A DNA stretch of 64,000 nt from Diphasiastrum complanatum (lineage: Eukaryota > Streptophyta > Lycopodiopsida > Lycopodiales > Lycopodiaceae). Positions 1 through 15,397 of this stretch are shown here, in pieces. The notes beneath the pieces were generated by a model. It was not told where the DNA came from and searched no databases. It was given only the letters and a program-made list of their open reading frames with translations. Both the position numbers and the translations under genes were made by a program. Position 1 is the stretch's first letter; each line of letters starts with the position of its first letter. The stretch covers positions 49,260,688-49,324,687 of the forward strand of contig CM055105.1 in assembly GCA_029204225.1 (NCBI GenBank). Direction: 5' to 3'.

Positions 1-1700
1 GTTAGAAATCAATTATAAACTTAAGTATTATGGCTTATTAGTTACGTTACTGTTGACAACTGTTACCCGTTGTAATTAGCTATAGGCTAGTTTGATAGTC
101 AACTCCTAGGTGTTTCTCTCTCTCTATTTTAGGGTTCTTTGTACACAAGACATTTCAGTTAATGATTGTGCGATGGTGTGTTCTTCCTCTTTCTCTTGGT
201 GATTGCTTATGGTCATTGATTGATAGTGCTTATCAGATCATTGACAAACTTAACTAGACATAATTATCTTGAGAGATAGCTAGCCTTTGTTAAGCCTTAT
301 AAAACGTACTTGGGCCCTTCTTGGCCTATTATCCTTCTTTAAGTACTTTGAGAGGTCTAAAGAGGGAATCACCCTTATTCTTAAGGCTAATAATTCCTTT
401 TGGCCCCAACAAAGTTTACATTGGATATTAAGGATTTATTTCTAAGTACTAATGTATTAAAGTACATGACAACAAAAAAAAAAAAAAAAAGTGGACACAG
501 TGCCATAGAAGGAAGATGTGCTAGAGATTGTCATGACACCTATCAAAAGATATTGAGAGGATTATTAGTCATACAGGGTAGAGACAACCTGTATCACTTC
601 CAATGTGGTCTCACATTGAGGTCCTCACAAGCAACGTCTTTGTTTATATTGAAATCCATTAAAAATTTTGCATCCAGTCAAAAGGGAAAAAAATGCAGTT
701 ATTATTACATGGCACACCATGTGCTACATAATCGATGAACCACAGTAGAATGAAACTCACAAAAAATTTACTCACAGATTGTCAAAACCCTCTTAGAAGG
801 AAATGCATAATTTGGATTATCTGTCATCTTAGAAAGATTCTTTCTTCTCATCTCCTCCTATAATAGAAGACCATATAAATCCCCAACAGTTGGGAGCTTA
901 TCCCTAACTAAAAGGGACATCACATAATCTTGTAGTTAAATGATATTCTTTCTTCTCATCTCCTCCTATAATAGAAGGCCACATAACTCCCCAAAGGTTG
1001 GGAGTTTCTCCCTAGTTGAAAGCTACATCACACAATCTTGTAGTTAAACGATAAGCTATTCAAGACTATGAAACAATACTCCTGTCACTGACTCTCTCTC
1101 CAATTGAAGCAAGCCGGTCCATAAGGTTCGTGACCTTTGTAACATGACCATTAATTTTAGCACATGCCTCCATGTTGAGAGTATGTGATCTATTTTACAA
1201 ATGGACAAGCTTGACTGAATCAATTATCTCATACATAGACTTGAGACTTGCCTACAACTATCCAACAGTGCAAGACTCTATCTAAGTCCTATGAATCAAA
1301 AGTGGCCTCCTACAAGATTGAGGTGCTTGTGGAAGATGAGAATCTTCTCAACAATCTAAACATTGATGTTTGTCTCCCTTAGACTATCACGCTACACAAT
1401 CTACTTTGATACCATGATAAATTGCAAGACCTAGCTATAGATCTTAACTCCATCAATAGATCAACCATGAAAGCTTCAAAAACTTAGCTATGGAAAACAC
1501 CAAATACAATGGAAATTGCTTAAACACCATCGGAACTCAAAACAGAGAATGAATCCCTAGAGAGCGGGGTGGCTACAGGTGGTCCTAATCCTCTATGAAG
1601 CAATCACCTCATGTACATGCATGGATAGTATATAGGTGGCAACATAGGGCTAAAATAGGCATTACTCTTAAACGTCAATCTGTTTAGATTTGAGTTACAC
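1..1700 (-). mobile_element. Copia-type LTR retrotransposon remnant
   Basis: No intact gene is present. On the minus strand around 1199-1057 a degenerate gag-like reading appears (NGHVTKVTNLMDRLASIGE followed by VSDRS), resembling the Copia gag stretch before the zinc knuckle. At 1414-1404 (minus) lies TGGTATCAAAG, a variant of the plant initiator-Met-tRNA primer binding site, so LTR sequence would be expected just above 1415. The first bases of the window also look LTR-like. Boundaries are not resolved. It lies upstream of, or within an intron of, the hydroxylase gene. Confidence 0.4.
837..1052. repeat. 108-bp imperfect tandem duplication
   Basis: Two adjacent copies, 837-944 and 945-1052, share the block beginning ATTCTTTCTTCTCATCTCC and ending near CTTGTAGTTAAA, with scattered substitutions. 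The repeat lies inside the Copia-like remnant, in its gag/leader region. Confidence 0.75.
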
Positions 1701-1809
1701 ACAAATTATGATGCAGTTTGGTTTTTTCTCATTTGATGGTAGATCCATTGTATGTGTTTCACATTCCTATTTTGGCTACTTAAACTGATCGAATTTTCAG
1801 TCTTTTCAG

Positions 1810-2804
1810 TGGAGAGCCCATCCCTCACGTGGAATACAGTGATGAAGAAATCAAAATCTGGGGAGAAATTTTGGGAAAGCTTACTTATCTTCACCCAACA
1901 CATGCTTGCAAGCGTTATCTGGATACTTTTCAGCTCTTCAATTTTGTTCCAGATCGTCTGCCTTGCCTACAAGAACTCTCCGAGGTATGCCATGAGTGCT
2001 CAGATGGTTGACAGGAACAGATTCGAGATTCACTCTGATATTTGGTATCACGATTGCTTCAATTTTCATGCATTTATGGAATACTGACGGTTCTGCTCCT
2101 GAATTCCATGTAGTTTGATCGAAAGTATAATCTAATAGACAAGCAACAACCACTTTACCAGGAAAAAGACTGGAGTGTTAAAGCTTCATGTTTATCTTGT
2201 GCGTAGTGTCATTTCAGTTCAGAAATTGCTGATATCACTTCGGAGCTAATTTGTCTGGAATTATCAGGTCCTAATGATGCGTACAGGATGGCAGATAAGA
2301 CCTGTAGCTGGATTATTACATCCGACTGATTTTCTAAATGCAATGGCGTTTCGAACCTTCCATTGTACACAGTACGTTCGACATGGTAGCCAGCCCATGT
2401 ATACACCGGAACCAGACATTTGCCATGAGATTCTGGGTCACATTCCTCTCTTGGCGGATCCAGAGTTCGCTAACCTTGTCCAACTTATTGGCTTGGCATC
2501 GCTCAGAGCTTCGAAGCAAGAAATGTTGCATCTAACAAAACTTTATTGGTACACAGTGGAATTCGGAACTGTAAAAGAAAGAGATGGTGTGAAAGCGTTC
2601 GGAGCCGGACTGCTTTCAAGTTTTGGAGAGCTTCAGCACATGCTATCTGGTGAAGATGGATCCATGCCCATCTTTGAGGACCTTGATCCCTTCAAAAAGC
2701 TTCCTAAGATGGATCACAAATGTGGGTTTCAGAAAAGATATTTTCTTTGTGAAAATTTCTCGGATGTAGCATCAAAACTCACAGCATATGCAAAAAGCTT
2801 GTAA
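1810..2804 (+). CDS. Aromatic amino acid hydroxylase (phenylalanine 4-hydroxylase type), catalytic domain, 5' end not seen
   Basis: Pterin- and iron-dependent hydroxylation of an aromatic amino acid (phenylalanine to tyrosine in characterised plant homologues, which are plastid-targeted). Two exons are visible: 1810-1984 (acceptor TTTTCAG, donor GAG|GTATGC) and 2268-2804 (acceptor TTATCAG, stop TAA), both joining in phase 0. They give 236 residues starting at GEPIPHVEYSDEE. The iron ligands are intact: both His of HEILGH (codons 2424 and 2439) and the Glu of YTVEFG (codon 2559). The family blocks RPVAG, FHCTQYVRH and YTPEPD are present and the C-terminus is complete. About 170 N-terminal residues, including any transit peptide, are missing from the window or lie in exons I could not find. 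The junction LSE|VLMMRTG is about three residues shorter than in animal homologues, so a small exon or a different acceptor may have been missed. Known plant members occur outside flowering plants. Confidence 0.85.
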
Positions 2805-6242
<3,438 letters not shown>

Positions 6243-9200
6243 CTACAACGACGATATAAACTTCTTCAAATGTCGAAGGTACTCAGGATACCGCTCAAGA
6301 TCGCAGTGGCCACCTCCTTTCAACCAAAGGGGTTCAAATTTCTCCTTACATAAATCCCAGAGCCGTTTTCCATGTGAATAATCTACCACATTGTCAGATG
6401 TTCCCTGGTATGGTGATGAATGAAAATAACTTCAAAGTCAGAAACCAAAACTAGGATTTATGTTCCATTGAAAGCTTACTTGCAAACCATTTACAATATG
6501 TTAAACCCAAGAAGAGGATGTAGATGCCAAAAAATTATACTATAGTCAACAATTTCAAATAGGAGACGAAGATCATATATTAGTACAAAATAGAAAAAAG
6601 CTCCAGAAGCATAAAGATGACTTACATGGATGACAAGTACAGGACAAGAGACTTTCTCAATCTTGTCAATGTTCTGCCCATGCAAAAACAACAAAGTACA
6701 CCACTTAGCAAATTCACTATAAATAGTCACATCAAATAAAAAACATATGATGAGCAAATATCCACCTCTGCAAGTATAAACAAGAAAGTATAAGGCATCC
6801 TAGACTTAGCACATGTAAGTAGCATGCAAAGCTCCAGCATGTCAACCACATTAGAAAAAGATGTGCAAAGTACGAATTTGTAAATATCACCTTTAAGGTT
6901 TTCCGAAAAATGTTTATCGTGCCTACCTTAAATATATCAAACCAATATGTATGTTTCACTGGGTACATCACACGAAGTCCAGAAAGAATTGGACTGTGCA
7001 AAACAACAGCCCGTAGTGCAGGCAATCTTGCAGCCAAATCTAATGTAGGACCACTTCCCACCGACTGCCCATAGAGGACTATGTCCTCCTGTTTAGCACC
7101 ATAATCTTTTTGGAGACATTTGTAAGCTGCTTCAATATCCGCATACGTATTTACTTCATTTGGCTGTTTGAAAAAAGTCATTACGCACTACTTGATGTCA
7201 GCTACAACAGTTTCTACAATGAACGACCAACCTTTGAAAAGACGTGTAAAAGATAACCAAAAACTATGAAGACAAGGTTTTTTTAAATAAATATATTGCG
7301 GATCGCAAGAGTACTCAAACAAATAAAGTAGCAACAAATCTTGTTTCAGTAAAGTGTTTGCAGATTGATGTTGAAAAATAAGGTGATTTTTCAGAAACGG
7401 ACCTTTCCTGTGGATGCTCCATATCCTGAATAATCGTACCTGCAATAACAAACTTGTCCACTTCAACATTTGCCCACCACCATAAAATCTCGTTCACAGT
7501 CTGACAACAGCCATTCTTAAGACAAATTCTGCAATCTGGAGCTACAACATCTTCAAGACAAAGGTCAGACAGTTACAAATACTTGGAGCCATAACCTCCC
7601 CTTGGTCCAGAGATGGACAACCAAAGTAGTGACATTGTGGCATTGAAAAAGATGTCAATGATTCAGAAATATGTCCTCGACAGTCTTTCAGTGCAGTCGA
7701 CATGTGAAAGATCTTATGGTTTCATGACTAAAAAAATAGAAAGTATAAAGAATACAAAGGATATATACAGCCAAAACACATGCATGCAGTCTGCAATATG
7801 ATGGTAATTACCGAAACTGTCCAGCTCAATCCAATGAAAAAAGGGAACTTCATTGTAACACAATCAACCTAGCTGCTGACTATCACTTCAAGTCAGCAAA
7901 CGTTCTGCTTTTGAAAAAGGCTTGCACCATAAACAAAAATAACTAATCCATAGCAAAACACCTGCAGTGATCGGATTATAAGAAGAGAGACTGCTTAACC
8001 TTTTTCCATATTTGAGGTTGTGGAGATAAGCAGGCCACATAAGTTTGCATTCAAATTCTGTCTACAAGTAACTGGCTCTATATAGCAACTCAAGACTATT
8101 TTCTAGGTCAAATTGTGGAAACAGAATGCAGTGACTGGTCGATCCCTACGCGGCCCCCAGTCAGTTTCACCGAAGAAAATTAATCAATCTGAATGTTTCA
8201 TTCGCAACACTTAAATCAGCTTCTAAAACAATGAGGACTCCTGCGTTTACAATGGACTTACCCTCTAAATAGCAGTTCTCATATCATACTATTAACGGCC
8301 ATCACAATCCAACGAAATTACAAAGTGCATAGTTTCAAATTAAATGAATGTCCCCCCACACTAGTGGATTCAGATAAGAGTTGTTACTAAGTCCAAGAAG
8401 GTGCAGGCTCGAATCCTTGCTGCTGTGCAATTGGACACCTGGAATCATGCGCGCTCCTTGGCTAAGCCTATCTGTGGATTTACAGTGTGAATATTGTGCA
8501 TAATGATACTAGCGCATTGTACGCAAAAACAAAATACCAGTATATTTTCCTATTTAATGGTTGCAACTCCCTGAGGATCACCATTGCGTTTCAACTTGTA
8601 GTAGTAACCATCCAAGTTTGATCATATTATATTGGCACGTCATACTACTAATTACCTGCAAAAATCAATAAAAATGAAAAAAGTGCAGTATTATTTTTCT
8701 ATTATACGAGATAATACATCCGTCGTGTTGACATTTCGCCTACCAGAGTGTACAAATACAAGATATTTAAAAATGGAGCTTCGAAATGGTTGATGGGGCG
8801 ACAAGAGCTCTTTCCGTGCCAACTTAAATACACGATGCTAACTACTGTGACTGGTGGACTTGGGGAAAGTGCTAAGTATAAAGAGAGTAACTGAGCTTCT
8901 CAAAATGACCCATATTCAGTGAATTTTCTTGATAATCCTGCCTTAGCAAAAGACAAACCCACAAGCCTTGAAACCTTCATATATCGGCAGACTCACAATG
9001 AGGTACCAGCGTATAGCCGTATAATTGTGCAATTTAAAACGACCTACAAGCAAAAACTTCCATGGTGTCAAATATGAAGCCAAAAAGCTGAAAGGACCCT
9101 AGAAATAACATAGGCGGATACAAACATTTACAACCGCCCAAAATAACATTGCCGCCATTGTATGATCTCCAACAGAAAATCCACAAACCGTTGTTAGCTT

Positions 9201-10587
9201 AAATGCCACCATGATAGCTCATACATCCTGTTTAAGGGTGGGAAGCTTTTGCTTTCAAATCAGAATGGCAGACAAGTACGAATTCATCCATTTTGCAATG
9301 TAATCAACCAGACGATTAACTCATCAATTGAGGTCAATGCAAGCTCATCCTTAAATGACAACATCAAATTAAAACTTACAAGATCTGGCAATGGAGATTC
9401 TTTTGAGATCTTTTTATAATGTTGAATATTTAAATTAGCCTAGGTTGCACTGTAGACCCTGCAAGACCAAATGACTATCATGTATCTATATCATCATGCG
9501 GGAGGAATCTGTCGTTATAAGACAATCGTGCGGGAAGACAAGATGACGTCTTTTAAAAAACAAACGTACAGCTCGACTGTAAAAAGGACAAACAGGTTAT
9601 ACTCATATGGGAAAATTACCTCCTGCCTGTAACGGTTTCTAGCAGATACTGGAAATCAATAGCAATAGGCAAATGAACCTTCAGTACAACGGGAACAAAA
9701 GCAACAGATCGTCCATACATGTATCATACAATTAGACCAATACATGGCACAAGCTTAAATATAATGAGAAATGAAGCCAGCTATTTGATTGCACTTGAAA
9801 AACTACGCGCTTATATGCATGGGAGAATGTCTTTCTATTGGCCTCTGCTGGTGGTGGCAAGGGTCATCCGAGAGGTTACTGCGAACCCCTCATCGTGAGA
9901 CGTATCTTGAAAGGTCTCTAGAAGAGACGATTCACTTATGCAAAGTTTTAAGTAAAATTTTCTTACCTTTACGATCCTAGGACGCTCTATAAATAATTTC
10001 AAGCATCACTCTCTACAATAAAGTGATCTACCCAATCTGTCAGTGTGTCTACCAGCAGTTGAAAAATAAATAAAAGGTATGAAAATTTCTAATCAGGAAG
10101 TTTACTATTTTACCCACAGAAATTTTGTGAGGGGGACAATTGAATGGATTTTCATTTTAGTGCATAAAATTTGAGGAAACCTCTAGGAGTTTTGAATACA
10201 AAATGATATTCACTCTTTTGACGCAAATCATCAAAACGAAAGGTTCCGGTTGGTTATGCAATCCAGGAAAACAGAGAGGAAATACCCTAGCAAGTTGATG
10301 CGGAGATGCATACTAAGCTCTAAAAATAGCTCGTACATCTGTCCCAAATCTGCGGCATTGCCATGAGAATAAAGCACAGTTAATTCCGCGGCAGGATTAC
10401 GGATGTAAAGAGCAACAATTTCCTGGCCTCGTTCGGTGTGTAGCCACTTGACATCCACATTATCAAATGCCACCAAATCTGATAATCGCAACCTTCCTGT
10501 CACCTCATCCTTTACTACTTTGTAAGAAGGTGGTGTTGGAGGAAAGAATGCAAACTTTGCTGCCACAGTTGATGCTACGGCTCCCAT
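6243..10587 (-). CDS. ABHD17-type alpha/beta hydrolase (serine hydrolase), complete five-exon gene
   Basis: Serine hydrolase of the ABHD17 (FAM108) family; animal members are protein depalmitoylases, while plant substrates are largely unknown. Exons on the minus strand: 10587-10286, 7439-7403, 7163-6927, 6673-6626 and 6404-6243 (stop TAG). All introns are GT-AG and all phases fit, giving 261 aa. The start MGAVAS was chosen over a Met seven codons upstream because plant homologues begin MGxV and MGxxxS fits an N-myristoylation signal. Visible elements: oxyanion HGNAADLG (about 74-81), [10 protein letters not shown] from exon 2, nucleophile GQSVGSGP (Ser about 146), catalytic Asp in HGTSDNVVD, and catalytic His in GGGHCDLE. 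The C-terminus is KFISSL. Intron 1 is 2.85 kb and shows no recognisable coding sequence. Sequence upstream carries a 150-bp tandem duplication. The gene appears functional. Confidence 0.92.
7440..10285 (-). other. Intron 1 of the ABHD17-like gene
   Basis: This 2.85-kb stretch lies between exon 1 and exon 2. It contains no recognisable exon, transposon protein or long repeat. It is AT-rich with ordinary intron character. Confidence 0.8.
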
Positions 10588-10908
10588 ATTATCGAATAAT
10601 TGGCACAAGGACCTTGCTAGATTTGCATAACAACAAGAAAAGGCCTGCGAATAAAAATTATCATCTGTTGCTGCATTGAAACGGAAACAAAACGTCCCAG
10701 ATTTTCATCTTTCTAGCTCCACCTATTTTCCATATCTTGAACGCAAATTAAGTCCCAAGATATGTCCATTTACCAAACCATAAACGTCCAGTTTCGAGAT
10801 TCCTCTCCAGTATCAGTATCAAAATCAATCAGAAACTTAAGAAAACAAAACCGAAAAATCAAACTAAATTTGTCATTCCATCAAATGCAGCCGTATTATT
10901 ACCACTTC

Positions 10909-11208
10909 AAACATAAGAAACTGGATAACACAGATGATCCTTTGAATTTGCCAAACCTATCCGTCACAAATGGCATCAAAAGAAAGACTAACGAACAGAG
11001 ATGAATATTAAAAGCATCTATGGAACATTAAAGAGATTAATAACATTCAAAGACGAACAAACATAAGAAACTGGATAACACAGATGATCCTTTGAATTTG
11101 CCAAACCTATCCGTCACAAATGGCATCAAAAGAAAGACAAACGAACAGAGATGCATATTCAAAGCATCTATAGAACATTAAAGAGATTAATGACATTCAA
11201 AGACGAAC
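10909..11208. repeat. 150-bp tandem duplication upstream of ABHD17
   Basis: Copy 1 (10909-11058) and copy 2 (11059-11208) are nearly identical, with only a few substitutions, and abut exactly with a period of 150 bp. The block starts 322 bp upstream of the ABHD17 start codon, so it falls in the probable promoter or 5' untranslated region. The low divergence indicates a recent duplication. Confidence 0.93.
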
Positions 11209-11708
11209 AAATCCACGCTCGCCAGCCATAGCCATAGCCATTCTGGGATCGAAGGCTTTTCTTCGTCTTCCATCGCAATAGGCGATGTGAAAGTTGACGA
11301 CCGTCTATACCCGGTAACCGCCAAGGGAATAGGCGACGACCACCGGAGCATCCCAAAACCTTTCCTACTTTGGACTGGAAGTACAAAGAAGACTGGGTAC
11401 CCAAGTGGTCGGTTGCTATGTTTAGCCATTTACGTAAAAATCGCTGGCTATGGGCGGTTTCGTACAGTGTAACCGTTTCTTCAGGTTCATCCGTACCGTA
11501 CCTCCAGAAAAGTAAAAGAAACAAAAATATCCTGGATTCTTTTTGTACTTGTTCACACGAGGCCCAGATATATTTTGTCACCAATTTTTGTGCCCCCATG
11601 TGCATAAAAAATGGCCTCTTAAGGTTTTGTGAGTACAATTTCTGACATGCTCTCTTGAGTTATTCTCAAAGAGTCTGCATTTTTTAAAATTCTCAATTTT
11701 TTGAATAA

Positions 11709-11711
11709 TAT

Positions 11712-11752
<41 letters not shown>

Positions 11753-11973
11753 TAGTGGCTTGTGCCCGTCGACGACGGGCAATGGGCGTTTACCCACAAA
11801 AAGTGTATATATTTTTGAAAGCTGTGTTTTTTTTATTGGTTTTTTAAAACCTATTTAGCTTTTTTTTTTTGCAAATGGGTGACATTTTTTGCCGGCAAAG
11901 CATTGCCTGCAAAAGCGTGACATTTTTTACGGCACCTCACACATTGCCTCTCAAAAATAGTTTTAAACTATAT

Positions 11974-12005
<32 letters not shown>
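11709..12005. repeat. GC-richer cassette bounded by (TA)n tracts
   Basis: Two (TA)n tracts (about 11709-11750 and 11968-12005) bracket a roughly 215-bp segment. The segment opens with ACTAGTGGCTTGTGCCCGTC and contains a perfect short hairpin, TGCCCGTC-GAC-GACGGGCA, at 11762-11780. Repeated motifs inside (GCATTGCC and CACATTGCC; GTGACATTTTTT twice) suggest an element, but no coding sequence is present. Confidence 0.55.
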
Positions 12006-12007
<2 letters not shown>

Positions 12008-12748
12008 TCGTATAAACAATCTTCAAAAAATTTATGATATTGGCTTTTGGGAAGCTATGTTGGTTCCATTCTTATGCTTTGCCAATTTTCCCGAGCACTT
12101 TTACTGAGCTCAATGAGATACGATTCCATTTTGCTTACCATGGGCAAGTTGCAACACAATATCACACCCACACCCAAGTTTGGAATTTGATGTGTGCACC
12201 CAGTGCATGGGAAACCTTTTTGAGTTATCTTCAAGTGGTGGCTTTGTATCTACAGCTTGCACTGCTCCAGCTGCTTTTTTAAGAAGTCACTTGTTGCCTT
12301 TGCACTAATTTTCAGGTCTTACCAAGGTGGCTCATGTGAAAACATGAAACTTCGCTTTTCAACACGATCTTCGATCTACTAGACGTTTATTTCCAATTCT
12401 TGTGCTGCCTTTTATTCCTCCCTTTGAGACTCTAGTTGTGCATCAACAATTTGTTTTTCATAAGTCTCTCATGGAGCATCTCCAATCTTATTTTTTCACT
12501 CAGCTTATCAATTATTCACCATATGATGATGCAATTTGGGCTTGTCTTCTTTTTTGTGTTGGACCTCATGCAGGGGCTTGATTGGTTGCACGCCCAGTTC
12601 TTCGACTCTTGCAGCTTTCCATTGACTTGTTTATTGTTGCCCTTTGTACGAAATTGAGACTTCCACATCTAGTGTTGAATGGGCTCTTCAGGTGTTCATG
12701 TGGTCATGTGTTAGACTCATGTGTCATGAGTTGAATGGGCTCTTTGAT
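12006..12748. other. Intergenic, nothing recognised
   Basis: There is no convincing gene here. Short ORFs are present but none resembles a known protein. The sequence is probably old repeat debris. Confidence 0.35.
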
Positions 12749-12985
12749 CTAATCATAAACACTTAGATATAACTTAGTATTGTCTAAGTCCGTACATCAG
12801 CAGTATTGTACTGTAGTTCACATGTGTGAAAGCTAGATCTATCATAAAATCAACATTCTACACATAAAAACTCAAGATATCAAGAGAGAAACACATGAGA
12901 TGGACATAGAAACACAAGAGATGATTCTCCACAAAGAAAAAAACTTTGATAATTATTTCTTCACGCTGGTACAGCTATTTATACC
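12749..12985 (-). repeat. LTR-like fragment, inverted relative to the copy near 33.7 kb
   Basis: The reverse complement of this segment matches 33665-33903 over about 235 bp. Shared landmarks are AAACACTTAGATAT, GTGTGAAAGCTAGAT, CATAAAATCAACATTCTACA and AAACACATGAGATGGACATA. The two copies differ by many small changes. They look like pieces of LTRs from one retrotransposon family inserted in opposite orientations. Confidence 0.75.
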
Positions 12986-14593
12986 TTCCAAAATGTCATT
13001 TGGCCACTTGCCCCAAACTTGACCTAATTTGAAATCTTCTAGATACTTAATCAAAAACCTAGAAATACTAGTCTAGATGCAATGTACCAAAATTAGCCGA
13101 TTAGAATGGGTCCAAATCTCGGTCCAAAACCGACCTCATCCACTTATCTACTTGCCAAAAATAGTACAAACACTATTTAGGCCTTTATTGACAAATATGA
13201 AACTATCTCTAAGTTGAGATTTCATTATGGCCTCCAAAAATGCCAATAAACCACAAACTAGTTGACAATTTTTCACAAGTGCTACACTACCATGCCATCA
13301 TTGTATCTTTTTATCGCCAATGTACTTTTGTCACATTGCAACATCCTCATGCACTTTCAAATGGAGATTTCATTCCCATACTTTGCCGATTTTCTACAGC
13401 ACTATGCGCACCACCTTTTGAGAATAATTTTTCATGTTTGGTTTTGACTTTCACATGACATATAGGTTTCAAAATTATCTTCAAGTTTTTAGAAAGGGTT
13501 CATGAGCGATAGTGGACGGAGAGCTTGTGGACGTAGACATGCTTGGCAATCTTTGTAGGGGGGTTTCTCATCCGCCATCACCCAGCGATGGTGACATTGA
13601 CCATGGCTACAAATCGGAATTGCCCTACTAGATCCTTTCTTGTTGTCAATCCTTGTATTGGTTTCAACTCAGCAATGTGGGGACGGCCTCCTCCCTCTCC
13701 CACATGTGGCTTCCTCCCTTTCTTGTCACATGTTGTTGTCATGGCTATTGTTGCATCTTGTCAACTTTTTGGAGCCCCTAGTGCGCTTCCCTTCTCACAC
13801 TCACCTTTGTCTCTTGTTGTGTGCATCAATGATTCCTTCTTCCCTTTTCATGTCTTTGCTACACTTCCTTTCCCACCTCTGTTAGCAACTGTGCTAACAC
13901 AGAGAAAATAAATAAATAAATAAATAAATAAAACTCCGTGGCATGTGTTTTGTAAGACCACGTATGAGTATCTGTTAATAAACTTCAAGCCATGGCATGT
14001 GTTTTGTAAGTCCATGAGTAGAAGCTTAAATAATAATAAAATAGCTTAAACTTAGATTTAGAGCTTAGACTTAGGAAACTTAAGATTAGAAATATTTTAT
14101 CTTAAGTTTTCCTAAGTTAAGAGATTTGAAGTTCTAAATCCTAAGTTAGAAGTTCTTGAAAGGCTAGAAACAGATTAGTCCCATAAGTTAGTAGACACTT
14201 ATGGAAGACCTTCCTTGCCATAAAAGGAGAGGTATTTGCATTGTAAACAACACTTTTGAGATTAAGCTATCTTGCTCTCTATTTTGGAGAATTATCATTC
14301 TATTTCATTTGTGTTCCCTTTGGAAAGGTGCATAGCTTGAGGGAAGGTGCTCGAACCTCCTCTTGTCTCCTTTTCATCGGTTTTATTGTGGCATGTTCAT
14401 TATTGCTTATTTGCTTAGTATTTGCCGCAATCTCATTTTATTACCCTTTGGGTGTTAATCTAGGATTTAGTCTAATCACCTTGCTAGTTGGGTAAGCCTT
14501 TGTAAGATTGTGTATTTTGTCATCTCAGTTAATTTCATTTCTATTTCGGGCACTAGTTGGGTAAAAAACGAACGGCCATAAAACTATTCTTAG
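12986..14593. other. Intergenic region with LTR-like end segment
   Basis: No host gene was found. An (AAAT)n-type tract lies at about 13908-13932. A direct repeat of CC(G/A)TGGCATGTGTTTTGTAAG occurs near 13937 and 13991. A long imperfect inverted repeat near 14066-14120 pairs CTTAGGAAACTTAAGAT with ATCTTAAGTTTTCCTAAG. The part from about 14180 (CATAAAAGG TATA-like box, then a transcript-leader-like stretch) to 14560 resembles an LTR. It may belong to the gag-like segment that follows. Confidence 0.35.
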
Positions 14594-15397
14594 TTGGATT
14601 GCCAAAAAAACATCCGCCGTGAACTCAAACCAGTTGACCTTTATGATCAATTTAAAGATGTGATGATTGATGCTATCCGTGAAGAAGACGAAGGTTCCGA
14701 CGATGACTTTGACCATCGTGGAAAGAAATCTAAGAATCCATACCGTCCTAATCACCTGAAGTCTGATAATATTGCTCAGTCTTTTGAATTTCTACATCGA
14801 ATGAAAACCTGGCAAAAATCTCAACAATCTCATATGGATAAACTCACTACCGATTTCCAAACCGCCATGAAACAGATTGCTGAGAAATCCTTTCCAACAA
14901 GGGAAAATGTCTTGTGTCCAATCTGCTCACATCATCACACTGCTAATGAATGCCCTCAATTGCGAAATTATTTCCCGGCAGCCACTAGACCCACCATCTA
15001 TCGAGCTTACCGCCCTTACCCGCCACAACAACCTATGCCACGACCAGGGGTTTACCAACCACGACCGTGCACCAAATCAGTACAAATCCCTACGACAATA
15101 GTTTGTTGTTAACCAACCTACTCCACAAAACGTTGTCCATTATCTTGATCTGAATACCATCGATCCGGCCACCTACTATTGGAAGACAATACTCAACCGC
15201 AATACTCTACTGAAACGGTTGTTTATTATACCTATGATTCTAATGCTCAACCAGTAGATCCCAATGCCCAAGCTTAAAATCCAAACCAATTTGTCTTTGC
15301 CACACATCAACTGCCCGCAATACGAGTATGCTTTATCTATGCAGGTAAACATCCTAGTATTCGTTGCCCAGATAAAGGCTGGATCACAACAAAATCA
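14594..15397 (+). pseudogene. Gag-like zinc-knuckle segment at the 5' side of the Helitron-like element
   Basis: The reading frame from 14594 gives an acidic N-terminal part (EEDEGSDDDFDHRGKKSK), a probable helical segment (RMKTWQKSQQSHMDKLTTDF), then a zinc knuckle CPICSHHHTANEC (C-x2-C-x3-H-x4-C) near 14918-14956, followed by a Pro/Tyr/Arg-rich linker. After a frame disturbance near 15070-15170 and an in-frame TAA near 15274, the frame resumes. It carries a second, damaged knuckle, CFIYAGKHPSIRC, in which the second Cys is Tyr. This region is in the same frame as the Helitron N-domain that follows. It could be a true N-terminal extension of the Helitron protein or the gag of an LTR element that the Helitron landed beside. 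Confidence 0.55.

Noticed and set aside
400-738. 112-codon ORF near the left end
   Set aside because: It contains a poly-Lys run from an A-tract, lies in Copia-like debris and has no recognisable domain.
11187-11638. Minus-strand ORFs upstream of ABHD17 (MEDEEKPSIPEW and neighbours)
   Set aside because: They overlap the 150-bp tandem duplication, match no family I know and lack splice logic to the gene; possibly leader sequence.
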